A stretch of 64,000 nucleotides of DNA, taken from assembly GCF_002970935.1 (NCBI RefSeq), contig NZ_CP027194.1:2356001-2420000 (forward strand). Direction: 5' to 3'. The stretch comes from Lactobacillus sp. CBA3606. GTDB taxonomy: Bacteria; Bacillota; Bacilli; Lactobacillales; Lactobacillaceae. Within the stretch, counting starts at the first letter, position 1. Every line of letters begins with the position of its first letter. The translations under genes were made by a program, and so were the position numbers. The notes beneath the pieces were generated by a model, which saw only the letters and a program-made list of their open reading frames with translations, had not been told where the DNA came from and did not search any database. This document shows positions 1-9,480 of this stretch, piece by piece.

Positions 1-85
1 GACTTTCAACCAAAGTATGATCAATAGCGTTAGTTAACAGGTCCATCCAGTGGTCGTAGCTATAGCCGTTCTCACTTAAGGTCAT
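1..85 (-). CDS. N-terminal end of a gene cut by the window edge
   Basis: An ATG at 85 follows a good ribosome binding site (GAGGTGATT) and opens a frame that runs uninterrupted to base 1, giving 28 residues that begin MTLSENGYSYDHWMD. It lies 11 bases after the stop of the cell wall hydrolase gene, in the same direction, so it is the next gene of the conjugation operon. In Tn916 the corresponding position holds Orf13 (TcpC), but this short N-terminus shows nothing that identifies it as that protein. Function unassigned. Confidence 0.6.
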   Translation of the reverse strand, partial: MTLSENGYSYDHWMDLLTNAIDHTLVES

Positions 86-96
86 GGATAATCACC

Positions 97-1095
97 TCAT
101 TTCTTGATGCGACCAGCACCAACAAGGTGTGCTTGCCAGTAGGCGGTATTTAAGTTAGCGTAGCCAAGGGGATCGCCAGCATTATACATGCGCATATTAC
201 CGACATAGATGCCAACGTGGGTAATGTAATCTGAAGTTGCGTAAGTGCCTTTGAAAAATACTAAGTCACCGGCCTTGGAGTTTTTGATACTGATATGTTG
301 GGTCACATTATATTGCGCTTGGGCGGTACGCGGGAGCTTAATACCAGCCTTGGCGTAAGCCCAACTGGTTAACCCAGAACAATCAAAACCTGTGGTTGGC
401 GTTGAGCCGCCAAAAACATAGGGCGTGCCTTGGTATTTAAGTGCTTCGGTCATTATGGCTTTGACCGTTTTATCACTGAAGTTAGCCACAGTCGGGCTAA
501 GATATTGGCTGACTAAACTTACATAGAACATATTGCCATAAGCGTAGCGCCAACCTTCATCAGAAACTGGATTGGTGTAAGTGACTTTTTTGCCGCCGGC
601 CTTTTCTTTAGCGAAATCACTGGCTATTTGTAGCGAATATTTCTTACCATGCGTAGCCACATAATTAATAAAAGCGCCACCGAAGTTGTAACTTTGAATA
701 GCTGTATTTAAATCAGTTTTGGTTGTTTTCATGGATTTGATTAAACTAGCAAAGTATTTCACGCCTTGTTTGATCGAAGCATCCGGCGATAAACTACTGG
801 GAGCTTGGCCCAGTGATTCACTAGACTGCATGACATCGCTACCTTTACCGCCAGATTCAACTTGCATAATCGCGAGAATCACGGTTACTTGATCAGGAAT
901 ACCAAACTCCTTGCAATATTTTTCAACGGTACTTTTGTACTTGAGTACTTCTGCGGAAAGGTTCATCGAATCAACCACTAACTCAGTAGAATCGCTACTA
1001 TCATCGTCATCAGCTGTCATTGCCACTGAAAAGAACAACAAGCTAATGAGTATGATCGGCAAAACGGCTAGGCCTAACCATTTCTTATTCATCAT
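97..1095 (-). CDS. bifunctional cell wall hydrolase, lysozyme-like plus NlpC/P60 (CwlT/Orf14 type)
   Basis: This 332-residue protein opens the peptidoglycan for the conjugation channel. It has an N-terminal membrane anchor, then a lysozyme-like domain (ILAIMQVESGG, the Glu being the likely catalytic acid, followed by QSYNFGG), and a C-terminal NlpC/P60 endopeptidase domain with the catalytic Cys in FDCSGL and His in THVGIYVG. The same two-domain order is found in CwlT of ICEBs1 and Orf14 of Tn916. I chose the ATG at 1095 (a second in-frame ATG is at 1092) because it follows AAGG and overlaps the stop of the upstream Orf15-like gene (ATGATGAATAA), which suggests translational coupling; a longer reading from 1149 has no ribosome binding site support. 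Confidence 0.9.
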   Translation of the reverse strand: MMNKKWLGLAVLPIILISLLFFSVAMTADDDDSSDSTELVVDSMNLSAEVLKYKSTVEKYCKEFGIPDQVTVILAIMQVESGGKGSDVMQSSESLGQAPSSLSPDASIKQGVKYFASLIKSMKTTKTDLNTAIQSYNFGGAFINYVATHGKKYSLQIASDFAKEKAGGKKVTYTNPVSDEGWRYAYGNMFYVSLVSQYLSPTVANFSDKTVKAIMTEALKYQGTPYVFGGSTPTTGFDCSGLTSWAYAKAGIKLPRTAQAQYNVTQHISIKNSKAGDLVFFKGTYATSDYITHVGIYVGNMRMYNAGDPLGYANLNTAYWQAHLVGAGRIKK

Positions 1096-3127
1096 GTTTT
1101 TGCCTTGGCTTGACCAGCAATTTACGGTGCATGGTTGTTTTATTGACAACGAGATTCAGTGGCTTGTCAGTTGTCGGTTTGAATTGCCGTTTCTCACCAG
1201 TTTTGGGTGCAGTCGTGAATGATTGTTTGGGCCGTGATGTTGGCTTTTCTATTGGTGTTTTAGTATGTGGTAGTTTAGTGGTACTGGGATCGCGTGGCTT
1301 TGGTTGCGTGACTGGAGAAACTGCCGACTTTTTCTTGATCGGATCAGAATTAGACGGTTGCCGTGGATTCTTTGGCGGATCAACCACTAATTTACGCCGT
1401 TGCATTTCTTCCCGACGTTTTTTAGCGGCCAGTTCGCGTTCTGATTGATTGTCTTGACGCTGATTTTTCAACCCATTTTTGAAATCACCAATACCTTTTT
1501 TAGCCGTTTCTTTACCTTGATGTAACCCATATTTTGTATTGGTTGGCAGATCCTTTAACTGTTCTTTGGTGTGTTTCGCAGTTGCGGCCATTTTCTTTTT
1601 GGTATCTAATGCAGCACCCACTTTTTTACCAGCACGGGTCATCTTGCTAGTGGTGGCATCGCGTTTATTGGGCTGTGGTCGTTTTGAATTACCTTTACCG
1701 GTTGCATCAGTACCAGTTTCAGTCTGCGGCTGTGGACGTGGTTTTAAACCGCGTGCGAGCATACCACCCATTGCGGCGTTGCCCATGACCTGCCGGATCA
1801 AACGGCTACTACTGCGGCGCAAGCGACTAGCACCAGCTTGGGAGTCAGAACTTTTAAGCTGCATCATGCCCATTAAATCGCCGAGCTTCATCCAGATGCC
1901 GGCAAAGATGACGATTTGGAGAAAGGCGACCAGAAAGAATGGGGTGGTGGTCGATAGCCCATAGATCATGGTGGAAAGGCAGAACGTCAATGTTAGGACA
2001 ATAGTGACGCCAGCACGCATCATGATCGTATTGAATAGCCGCAAAACAGCCGTTTTCATTAAGCCGTTAAATCCTGGGATCATGGCTAAGAGACAACTGA
2101 TCGGTAAGAAAATGGCGTAAATAATAAAGAGGATTTGACTAAATAACATCATCGCTGTGAGAAAGAAGACAAAAATGGTGATTGCGATATCGAAGATACA
2201 CACAAAGGTGGTCACACCTAAACGTTGAATCGTTTTGACCGCTGATAGATTGTCGTTTTCTTTATCTTCAATTTCAGCCTTGACGATCTCTGTTCGATCT
2301 TTACCTTTGTTCTTGAACGGATCAGTTTTGACCAGTTTGTTGACGCGATCCTCGCCAACCTCCTTGAGATTAGAATCGCCAAACTGTAATAACGTCCACG
2401 GCTGTTTGACTTGAATGTTGAATAACGTTTCACGAATCGCATCAACCCCGTTTTTTGAGGTGGACTGTTTATTTTGCATGATCATTTTAGAACCAGTGTT
2501 TAAAGCTGAGGTACTCATATCGGCGGAAAATTGGTTGATCTTGCCAATATAGTCGGGTGAGTAGGCAATGAAGCTTGCCGACAGAATAAAAATCACGATA
2601 AAATTGGCTACCGCTGAGATGGCTTTGGAGGATTCACGTTTGATCAGGCCAGTATAGGCGACATACACGCCAAGCACTAATATCAGCAACAAAAGCATAC
2701 CGGGATAAAAGCCGTCAGCGCTAAAGCCGTTTTTAGAAACCCCGGCGAGTAGTTGCATGTTTTTACCAATGGCATCGGTGGTATCTTTGATGAAATCTAG
2801 TGAGTAAGCTTGTTGAATCAGGTAACCCGTGGCGTAGGAGAGGTAGACGGAGATCAGCCACAGAAAATTGGTGATAGCATAAATAGCGTACATGACCGAC
2901 TTGCCAATGCCGTCACCCCAGTTCCATGGCAACCAATCCCATGATGAATCGACGAAATAATCTAGTTGATAGTTATTGACTGGATATTTGGAAAATTCGT
3001 GTTTATTATTGACGGTTTCATCGACTAGGCCTGCTGCGTGGACACTTTGGAGAGAAGTAGCACTCACTAGCACCACGACTAGCACAAAGCCGATCAGTAA
3101 TAAAAGTCGTTTTTTACGTACCGACAT
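1085..3127 (-). CDS. conjugation channel membrane protein, Orf15/VirB6-like (CD3337/EF1877 family)
   Basis: A 680-residue protein with a signal-like N-terminus, several hydrophobic segments in two groups (about residues 85 to 200 and 305 to 410) and a long hydrophilic, basic, Pro/Thr/Lys-rich C-terminal tail (about 440 to 680). This plan matches Orf15 of Tn916 and its relatives, thought to form the membrane channel like VirB6 of type IV secretion systems. Its ATG follows directly on the stop codon of the VirB4-like gene, with its ribosome binding site GGAGGTGAG inside the end of that gene. The tail is low in complexity and probably disordered, which is usual for the family. Confidence 0.85.
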   Translation of the reverse strand: MSVRKKRLLLLIGFVLVVVLVSATSLQSVHAAGLVDETVNNKHEFSKYPVNNYQLDYFVDSSWDWLPWNWGDGIGKSVMYAIYAITNFLWLISVYLSYATGYLIQQAYSLDFIKDTTDAIGKNMQLLAGVSKNGFSADGFYPGMLLLLILVLGVYVAYTGLIKRESSKAISAVANFIVIFILSASFIAYSPDYIGKINQFSADMSTSALNTGSKMIMQNKQSTSKNGVDAIRETLFNIQVKQPWTLLQFGDSNLKEVGEDRVNKLVKTDPFKNKGKDRTEIVKAEIEDKENDNLSAVKTIQRLGVTTFVCIFDIAITIFVFFLTAMMLFSQILFIIYAIFLPISCLLAMIPGFNGLMKTAVLRLFNTIMMRAGVTIVLTLTFCLSTMIYGLSTTTPFFLVAFLQIVIFAGIWMKLGDLMGMMQLKSSDSQAGASRLRRSSSRLIRQVMGNAAMGGMLARGLKPRPQPQTETGTDATGKGNSKRPQPNKRDATTSKMTRAGKKVGAALDTKKKMAATAKHTKEQLKDLPTNTKYGLHQGKETAKKGIGDFKNGLKNQRQDNQSERELAAKKRREEMQRRKLVVDPPKNPRQPSNSDPIKKKSAVSPVTQPKPRDPSTTKLPHTKTPIEKPTSRPKQSFTTAPKTGEKRQFKPTTDKPLNLVVNKTTMHRKLLVKPRQKHDE

Positions 3128-5581
3128 TTACTCACCTCCAGTTATCTGCGCTGGTGGGCGAGTGTCGAAGGCCTTGTATAGATGTTCAAAGATATAATCA
3201 AAGTGTAGGACACCGACGTGGCCCCAAATATCTTGAAATAAGCATTCACCATTATCCAGTGAACGTAGGCGGTGTTGATTACTTTCATCTTCGGCATCAA
3301 GCCCAAAGAAAGTGAGGGTGTTTTTGATTTCATTAATATCGGTCGAACGAAAGGCAAATTTCATACCGATATTATTTTTCATCTTTTCGTCTAGAAGATC
3401 ATTAGCGTTTTGCGTGACTAGATAAACCCCAGCATTCATTGAACGGCCTTCACGGATCAACTTCATAGAAAGAGCTTTACCTTGCGCTACATTCAAAAAT
3501 GCCCAAGCTTCATCGAGATCGACAATTTTAAATTGCGAACGATCGGCATGGATAAAGTCGATGGCGAAAGTCGAGATGATCATCAACATGGCGACGGATA
3601 ACATTTCCGCGGTGATGTATTCATCTTGCGTTTTGTCCGCATCAGGCAGGACCAAATCGGCAATTTGAATGATATTGATTTTGCGGTCCAAGGCGATCGA
3701 ACGGCGAGTGGAGCCATCTGAAAAGAGTAAGGCGGCAAAATCATAATCGGTGAACGATTCAATATGATCAGCGATATTGTTGGCAATCGGGGTCCCTTCG
3801 CGGCGCAGTTCAGTGATCACTTTCAATAATCCGGGTTGCGGATCAAGGGTGACGTTGCGAATCGCTTTACGTAAAGTCGGAAACCGTTCGGCATCACGAC
3901 TAGAGATTCCCGTTAAAAAGGTGAGTGTATCGACCGCCAGACTTTCAGAATCTTTTGGATTACTGAGAATGATATAAGGATCAAGTAAACCGCGATTCGC
4001 TTCTTCGCTGGTCAGGTTAACGATGTTAATATCGTCTTGCATGAAGTCTAAATTTTTCGCCCAATCAGTTCGTTCCGATTTTGGATCAAGTATCAAAGCT
4101 TGTGCGCCATAGAGTACGGCGTAGTAAACGAGTAAGTTATTAGAAAATGATTTACCACCGCCAAGTGAACCAAGGAAAGCGGCCGAAAGAGCATTGGTCA
4201 CTGTTCCCTTTAAGCCTTGCGCGGCTAAGTCAGGTTTGATGAAAACATTGCGGCCGGTATCCACGTTGTAGCCCACATAAATTCCTTCGCGTTCTCCTAA
4301 AGCTTGAGTAGCACCAAAGCCTAATGAGGCAATGAAATCACTAGTCACGTATTGAATGTAGTCATTCATGTAGCGCTTTGAAGCGGGCATGAACTCGCTG
4401 TGTAGCCCCAGCATATCGCCGAACGGGCGAACCAATTTAATATTCAATGAATCATAGAAATCGAGGACTTGATCAGCGCGCTTTTTCATTTCATCGTAGC
4501 TTTTTCCACTGACGCGAATGACATAGGAAATTTTGTACATCGCGTCTTTAGTTTGATCAAGCTCAGCCTCCAAGTCGTCAACGGAATCAAGGGCATCGGC
4601 GACACCGCGAGTGGTTTCGTTATTAGATTCATAGGCGTGGTTATCTAAATCTTTCAATTCTTTCTTTTTGTTACGCACCTTAGTTAGTGCCTTTTTGTTA
4701 GTCACAATTTCCACATTCAGTGAGGTATCAATGGGAAAATCGAATTGTTGTTGCTGGAAGTAGAAAATCTCACTACCGGGAAAATCTAATTCACCAACAA
4801 TATCGGATAAGGCCATATAGGTGACATAGGATTCGGTGAAACCGTGGGTGATGATCAAGTAACGCTGCTTTTGTTCAATCAACGAACGCGTTGGCTTGAT
4901 CAAGTCATATTTTTTGATTACCGTATCTTGTTCATTTTTTTGTCGTGGCAGGTGGTATTGGTAGTCTTCATAATCTTGCCCTGACATACCGTAAAGATGT
5001 TCTAACAAGTAACCAAAGTCATCTTTAATCAACGGTCGAATTTTAAACCGGCGACTGACTTTATCGGCAAGGAAGCGGGCGACTTTACGAAAACGATCAA
5101 CTTCGCTGTTGTTCATGACCATGAAGTCACCGGTGTATTTTTCATTGAATTCATGAAGAAAATCCTGAATGCCAAGCATGATATCATGCCAAACGCCTTT
5201 AGCGGATAACTCGCGGTCGTTTAACAGCAGTTTAAAACCAATAAAAAAACGATAATCAACTTGATTATCGCCAATATTGTCGATCAACGCGGCGGCTTGA
5301 CCGTCAATATGCGTATCGGCAATACTTTTTAAATTTCCTTTGACCGTGGCTTTGGAACGGCGCATCGTGTCTTTGATACTGGATTCGGTGGCAAGTTGTA
5401 AGAGATGCAGTTTACCGTCACGGTTTTGTGAGATCAACTGACGGAAATTTTCGTGGACTTCCGCTTTTTGATCAGGTGAGAGAAAAGAGTAATTATAGGG
5501 GACGAGTTCGTAATAGGCGAAGCATTCGCCATCACGATTAAACACTAAATTGTCTTCGATATATTTTATGGGAAACTTCAC
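3128..5581 (-). CDS. VirB4/TraE-like conjugation ATPase (Orf16 type)
   Basis: An 817-residue cytoplasmic ATPase that powers the type IV secretion machine. Walker A is GSLGGGKS (about residues 471 to 478) and Walker B IVDLDEAW (about 686 to 693), followed by a conserved Arg/Gln-rich segment (LIREGRSMNAGVYLVTQNA). Length and motif spacing are those of Tn916 Orf16 and ICEBs1 ConE. The start is a GTG that overlaps the TGA of the TcpE gene (GTGA), a tight coupling. The gene is intact, with no sign of frameshift. Confidence 0.93.
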   Translation of the reverse strand: MKFPIKYIEDNLVFNRDGECFAYYELVPYNYSFLSPDQKAEVHENFRQLISQNRDGKLHLLQLATESSIKDTMRRSKATVKGNLKSIADTHIDGQAAALIDNIGDNQVDYRFFIGFKLLLNDRELSAKGVWHDIMLGIQDFLHEFNEKYTGDFMVMNNSEVDRFRKVARFLADKVSRRFKIRPLIKDDFGYLLEHLYGMSGQDYEDYQYHLPRQKNEQDTVIKKYDLIKPTRSLIEQKQRYLIITHGFTESYVTYMALSDIVGELDFPGSEIFYFQQQQFDFPIDTSLNVEIVTNKKALTKVRNKKKELKDLDNHAYESNNETTRGVADALDSVDDLEAELDQTKDAMYKISYVIRVSGKSYDEMKKRADQVLDFYDSLNIKLVRPFGDMLGLHSEFMPASKRYMNDYIQYVTSDFIASLGFGATQALGEREGIYVGYNVDTGRNVFIKPDLAAQGLKGTVTNALSAAFLGSLGGGKSFSNNLLVYYAVLYGAQALILDPKSERTDWAKNLDFMQDDINIVNLTSEEANRGLLDPYIILSNPKDSESLAVDTLTFLTGISSRDAERFPTLRKAIRNVTLDPQPGLLKVITELRREGTPIANNIADHIESFTDYDFAALLFSDGSTRRSIALDRKINIIQIADLVLPDADKTQDEYITAEMLSVAMLMIISTFAIDFIHADRSQFKIVDLDEAWAFLNVAQGKALSMKLIREGRSMNAGVYLVTQNANDLLDEKMKNNIGMKFAFRSTDINEIKNTLTFFGLDAEDESNQHRLRSLDNGECLFQDIWGHVGVLHFDYIFEHLYKAFDTRPPAQITGGE

Positions 5582-5958
5582 TGGTTGAACCTCCTTACGT
5601 GGGTGATGTGGTCAAGGGCATGGGCTTTAACGGGTTTGACTGGCCGTCCGGAAAACGTGATCTTCTGGGCGGTAAAATAAGTGATCACCGAGCGAAGAAA
5701 ACCTAGTGGCCGTTTGTTATCAAAAGTCTTTTGACTCATGAACCAAGTAATGGCTGCTGGAATACCGAGATATTTTAGGAACGCGCCATCAATAAAACTT
5801 AGTGGTGGTACATCGCCCAGCAACATGACCAAAAATAGCGCAACGATGAACCAAGTCATTTGCGTGAACGTGACGGGGAATGGTAGATTAACATCATTGA
5901 TCGCGTAGAGCACTTTTTCCACTGACCAAATGCTGGTGTAACTACGAATCTTTTTCAT
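5578..5958 (-). CDS. TcpE-family conjugation membrane protein (Orf17 type)
   Basis: A 126-residue protein that reads MKKIRSYTSIW and then two hydrophobic segments (about residues 28 to 45 and 53 to 70), with a basic C-terminus (RPVKPVKAHALDH). The starting motif, the size and the place between ArdA and the VirB4-like ATPase agree with TcpE, a component of the transfer apparatus. The ATG at 5958 follows GGAGG; the longer open frame to 6078 overlaps the ardA gene and has no ribosome binding site, so I reject it. Confidence 0.85.
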   Translation of the reverse strand: MKKIRSYTSIWSVEKVLYAINDVNLPFPVTFTQMTWFIVALFLVMLLGDVPPLSFIDGAFLKYLGIPAAITWFMSQKTFDNKRPLGFLRSVITYFTAQKITFSGRPVKPVKAHALDHITHVRRFNQ

Positions 5959-6025
5959 AAGTGACCTCCTTTCATTGGGGTAAAGAGGACTGATCCATTT
6001 GCTAGACCAGTCCCCGGGAAGAATC

Positions 6026-6529
6026 TTAGTTTGCGTATTCATAAATAGCGCTGTTGGTAACCAAGTAATTACCTTCAATTTCTATATCGCGACCCAGTGC
6101 TTCAAAGTCGAGGTAAGCGATGACTTGATCTGGAAGGTCACCGAAAATTGCACCAGATTCCACAGCATCTTGAGCTAGCTCGGCCATATCTGAAACACCC
6201 TTATAGATAACGATATCCTCAGCGTTTTCAGCTAGTTCTTCAATATCACGGAACCATTCGCCAATCAAGGCACTAACGTCAGCACCAAAATCATATTCTT
6301 CAAGCCGTTCTAAAGCAGCATACTTACGATTGATCTCGTCTATTGAATCAAAGCGATCAATTTCAAAAGGTGCTTCGTAATCATGGATCGCGTACTCTTC
6401 ACTGTCATTTTTCAATTCCAGCTGTTCGGCAATGGCATCAGGGTATAACGGTGGGGTGAACCATTTACCTGTGGTCTTGCCTTGATTGTAATAACCTAAG
6501 TTGACGATAAAAACGCGTACCGTTTCCAT
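6026..6529 (-). CDS. ardA: antirestriction protein ArdA
   Basis: A 167-residue, strongly acidic protein (many Asp and Glu, very few Lys), as expected of ArdA, which mimics B-form DNA and blocks type I restriction enzymes when the element enters a new host. The opening RVFIVNLGYYNQGKTTGKW and the segment EYAIHDYEAPFEI match the ArdA family, and the position is that of Tn916 orf18. It is separated from TcpE by about 70 bases. Together with the element's own C5 methyltransferase it makes an anti-restriction set. Confidence 0.92.
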   Translation of the reverse strand: METVRVFIVNLGYYNQGKTTGKWFTPPLYPDAIAEQLELKNDSEEYAIHDYEAPFEIDRFDSIDEINRKYAALERLEEYDFGADVSALIGEWFRDIEELAENAEDIVIYKGVSDMAELAQDAVESGAIFGDLPDQVIAYLDFEALGRDIEIEGNYLVTNSAIYEYAN

Positions 6530-6554
6530 TTAGCTACCTCTTTTCTTGCAGTAA

Positions 6555-6776
6555 TTAGGCACCAACAACACGATTGAATAAGTTCAATAGCACATCTTTA
6601 ACGCCGGCGGTATTAAATACCAGCCCCACAGCGATCAATGCAATGATCAGAAAGCCGATCAGTTTAGAAAATTCACGTTTAAAGCCTAAGAAAACACCGA
6701 TCACGGCAATTGCCATCAGCACTAAAGACTGGGCGTTGCTAGTGAACCAGTTGAAGAGATTTTGTCCGAAGTTCAT
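6555..6776 (-). CDS. TcpD-family small membrane protein
   Basis: A 73-residue protein made of two hydrophobic helices (about residues 16 to 30 and 38 to 55) with a basic loop GFKREFSKL between them and an amphipathic end. It fits the TcpD membrane protein family, found in conjugation operons of this type just upstream of ardA and tcpE. The ATG follows AAAGGATG. The opposite-strand reading of the same DNA is a shadow. Confidence 0.75.
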   Translation of the reverse strand: MNFGQNLFNWFTSNAQSLVLMAIAVIGVFLGFKREFSKLIGFLIIALIAVGLVFNTAGVKDVLLNLFNRVVGA

Positions 6777-6888
6777 AGAAGTTCATCCTTTCATTTAGAA
6801 AATATAGTCAGATTAAGATTGTTATGAATAACTCCATTATGGATTGCACGTTTTTTGACAGGGTAACGCACGACCATTCTTAGATGAT

Positions 6889-7935
6889 TTATTTATGTTG
6901 ATCACTCAATAGTTGAAACCGCGATACAATAGCTTTGATAATCGGTACCGTCACACTATTACCGGCTTGCTTATAAAGTTGTGCGTCAGATAGGCCAGAG
7001 TCCTTGGCTTTATAAAATACTTCATCAGGAAAACCTTGTAGGCGCCAGTATTCAAGTGGCGTTAAACGACGGATACGTAATGCTTGATCAACAACTGCTT
7101 CACTGCCATCAGTTAGTAAAGTGTGCGCTTTTTTATGAGCAACGCGGCCACGTCGAGTTTGACTAGTGGGATAGGTTAGACTGATGCCATCACCACTATG
7201 CGCATTAGTGTAACCACGATGAGTGGCATCTGATACCTTGAGTGATTTTTGTGTTGGTGTGATGATCTTTGTTCTAATGCCAGAGGTTGCAACCAGAGTT
7301 GGTGCGATACCATCAGGGTCATAAACGCGTTCATATTGATGCGTCACAGTTGGATTGACTTGAGCTAGTCCTTTAGTAGTCGTTGTTCCATTGTCTGGGA
7401 TAGGAAATACTTGTCGCTGACGTTTTGTTCTAAGATGTCCGACAATGAATAAACGCTCGCGGTGTTGGGGAACGAGGGCGGCAGAATCGAGAACTGACCA
7501 TTCAACGTCATACCCCAATTGGTCCAATTCAATTTGCACTCTAAGGAAGTCAAGTCCGCCGTTAATACTAAGAAGGTTTTTAACGTTCTCAATAAATAGA
7601 ATTGTGGGTCGGCGATTATCGGGTAGCTGCTTAATAAGGTTTGTAACTGTGAAGAACAGACTTGAACGATGGCCTGTGGTGAATCCTCGCAATTTTCCAG
7701 CAAGGCTGATGTCTTGGCATGGAAATCCGAAGCACCAAATATCTGCGGTTGGAAGTTCAGTAATTCTAACTGTTGTGATGTCATGGGCAGTCCATTCTCC
7801 TTTGATATCAAAAATTGCTTCGTAGCTTTTACGCGAAAATTTATCTATTTCGCAATAGCCAACACAAGTGTGCCCGGCTTGTTCCATCCCAAGCCTAAAA
7901 CCACCAATGCCAGAAAATAGGTCTAAAAATTTCAT
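6889..7935 (-). CDS. DNA (cytosine-5)-methyltransferase, orphan
   Basis: A complete 348-residue C5 cytosine methyltransferase. The SAM-binding motif I DLFSGIGG is at about residues 5 to 12, the catalytic motif IV GFPCQ has Cys at 73, motif VI ENV is at 116, motif VIII QHRER at 157, motif IX RRLTPLEYWRLQGFP and motif X GNSV near the end. The variable target-recognition region lies between VIII and IX; its site cannot be read from sequence. No restriction endonuclease gene is beside it, so it is probably a protective or regulatory methylase carried by the element. It sits between the 107-residue protein and TcpD, a place not occupied in Tn916. Confidence 0.93.
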   Translation of the reverse strand: MKFLDLFSGIGGFRLGMEQAGHTCVGYCEIDKFSRKSYEAIFDIKGEWTAHDITTVRITELPTADIWCFGFPCQDISLAGKLRGFTTGHRSSLFFTVTNLIKQLPDNRRPTILFIENVKNLLSINGGLDFLRVQIELDQLGYDVEWSVLDSAALVPQHRERLFIVGHLRTKRQRQVFPIPDNGTTTTKGLAQVNPTVTHQYERVYDPDGIAPTLVATSGIRTKIITPTQKSLKVSDATHRGYTNAHSGDGISLTYPTSQTRRGRVAHKKAHTLLTDGSEAVVDQALRIRRLTPLEYWRLQGFPDEVFYKAKDSGLSDAQLYKQAGNSVTVPIIKAIVSRFQLLSDQHK

Positions 7936-7951
7936 GATGATACCTCAAAAT

Positions 7952-8275
7952 TCAAAAATATTTGCGGGAAGATTTAATGGTTAGTAGCGGCCAACCGGTT
8001 TTAGCCGAGACCTGATAGAGCAATTGCAATAACTCTTCGCTTTTAATTGGATTACCGTACACGTCTAAAATCGGCGCCGGCCAATGCACAGAAAAACGCC
8101 AATCAATATAGCTGGTTGGCGTTAGATACTTATCTAGTTCATGTAATTGTAGAAAATTGGGATCTTCGATAACACCGACCAATTGTAATCGGTAGTAATA
8201 AACATTGAAAATATAGTCTTTGATTCCAGCGGGAAAGGTGGCAAGTGGCTTATTCAGTTCCTTGGTCGTTTTCAA
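7952..8275 (-). CDS. hypothetical protein downstream of the relaxase
   Basis: A 107-residue protein I do not recognise. It is rich in Tyr, Leu and Trp, has no clear membrane segment and no Cys pair. Start choice: a TTG at 8275 preceded by GGAGGTGATT with ideal spacing; a longer reading from another TTG at 8320 has no ribosome binding site and would overlap the relaxase gene further. The gene overlaps the end of the relaxase gene by 26 bases and the methyltransferase starts 16 bases after it, so it is co-transcribed with both. Its position equals that of Tn916 orf19. Confidence 0.65.
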   Translation of the reverse strand: MKTTKELNKPLATFPAGIKDYIFNVYYYRLQLVGVIEDPNFLQLHELDKYLTPTSYIDWRFSVHWPAPILDVYGNPIKSEELLQLLYQVSAKTGWPLLTIKSSRKYF

Positions 8276-9455
8276 AATAATCACCTCCAACTTCACTAAT
8301 ACCAAGGGTTTGTTGTTCAAGTATCGTTTGATGCTTTTGCTTTAATTCGGTGTTCTTGATTATAGCCATCGTGCTGTTATTACCGTTATAGCCGTCAATG
8401 TTCAGCAGAACTTTAAGGGTTGGAGCAACTTGCTTTTTTATCCAAGCGCGAGTGCGGCGAAGATCAAAGGGCTCGGGATCAAGGGTCAGTCGTAGTGGCT
8501 GCCTACCTTTGCCACAAAAAACTGTCCAGGTTGGATTAAGCGGCCATTTAGCCCGATCTTTATTTTTGCCTCGATTAACAAAACGAATATAGCGAGTAAT
8601 AATGCCAAAAGCAGTTCGCTCAACATCACGATAGGCAAGTAAATCTTCAATAGCTATCTTGGCGCGATCATTTTTCAAACGTATTTCAAAGCGGTTTTTG
8701 ATTCCGACCGTTTGATAGTCAGTACCAAACTTATGTTGTTGTTCCGCTTCTTTTTCATAGATACAGAAGTAAATATCACTTTTCATCGAACCAACGTATA
8801 AACTCGCACCATGATCTTCGGCTTGTTCATCAGTCATGGCACCAGATTTTAGGCCTTCAAATCGACGCATTACCGAAATACATTCATTTTTCTCACATTT
8901 GGTAATGAGTTCAGGAATACTGAGGAGACCAGCGTGATCATTAATAGCTAAATCAATTCGTTTAAAAACGGCTTTAAGTTCTAAACACCTTCGAAAAAAG
9001 TCAAACCAAGTTTCATCATTAGCCAATAGGACTCCTTCAAACTCACGGCACCCTTGGCCTTTAAGTTCTAATAGTGTACCAATTTTTTCGGTTGGGGTAG
9101 AGGCCATCACTTGGATATTGCTAAAAACATAGCTAGTGGAATAACCATATAATCCCCAGTCATTGAATAGCATGAAATCCATTTTTAGATTGAGCACCTT
9201 TTCAATCAAGGTCTCCACATCATGAGTGGGGAAGCGAATACGCACATAATCAAAATTGAGTGTTAATTCTGGATCTTCACCCCAGTGAGCTAATACATAG
9301 TCAATTTGCATTTGTAAAGAACTACTTGGACTCCGCGTGCCGTTTTCTAAACGTTGGACGTGTCTCACTGTAATCCCGATGCGTCGAGCTAAAGTTGTTT
9401 GCGTGATATTCAGTTGCTTACGCTTAGTCCGTATTTGTTCACGCCAAATCGGCAT
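8250..9455 (-). CDS. mobT: MobT-family relaxase (Rep_trans type, Orf20)
   Basis: A 401-residue DNA nicking enzyme of the Rep_trans family. An XRE-type helix-turn-helix lies at about residues 5 to 60 (TQTTLARRIGITVRHVQRLENG), followed by the Rep_trans catalytic domain with the metal-binding block RIDLAINDH and the later segment IYFCIYEKEAEQQ with Tyr residues. The N-terminal HTH plus Rep_trans architecture is that of MobT in Tn916 and NicK in ICEBs1. The ATG at 9455 follows AAAGGAG; the reading from 9503 runs into an upstream hairpin and is rejected. The likely oriT lies 130 bases upstream. Confidence 0.9.
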   Translation of the reverse strand: MPIWREQIRTKRKQLNITQTTLARRIGITVRHVQRLENGTRSPSSSLQMQIDYVLAHWGEDPELTLNFDYVRIRFPTHDVETLIEKVLNLKMDFMLFNDWGLYGYSTSYVFSNIQVMASTPTEKIGTLLELKGQGCREFEGVLLANDETWFDFFRRCLELKAVFKRIDLAINDHAGLLSIPELITKCEKNECISVMRRFEGLKSGAMTDEQAEDHGASLYVGSMKSDIYFCIYEKEAEQQHKFGTDYQTVGIKNRFEIRLKNDRAKIAIEDLLAYRDVERTAFGIITRYIRFVNRGKNKDRAKWPLNPTWTVFCGKGRQPLRLTLDPEPFDLRRTRAWIKKQVAPTLKVLLNIDGYNGNNSTMAIIKNTELKQKHQTILEQQTLGISEVGGDYFENDQGTE

Positions 9456-9480
9456 TGAATCAACTCCTTTCTTTTCAAAA

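Noticed and set aside
7365-7811. 148-codon minus-strand frame inside the methyltransferase gene
   Set aside because: Shadow frame; the methyltransferase has all catalytic motifs in its own frame.
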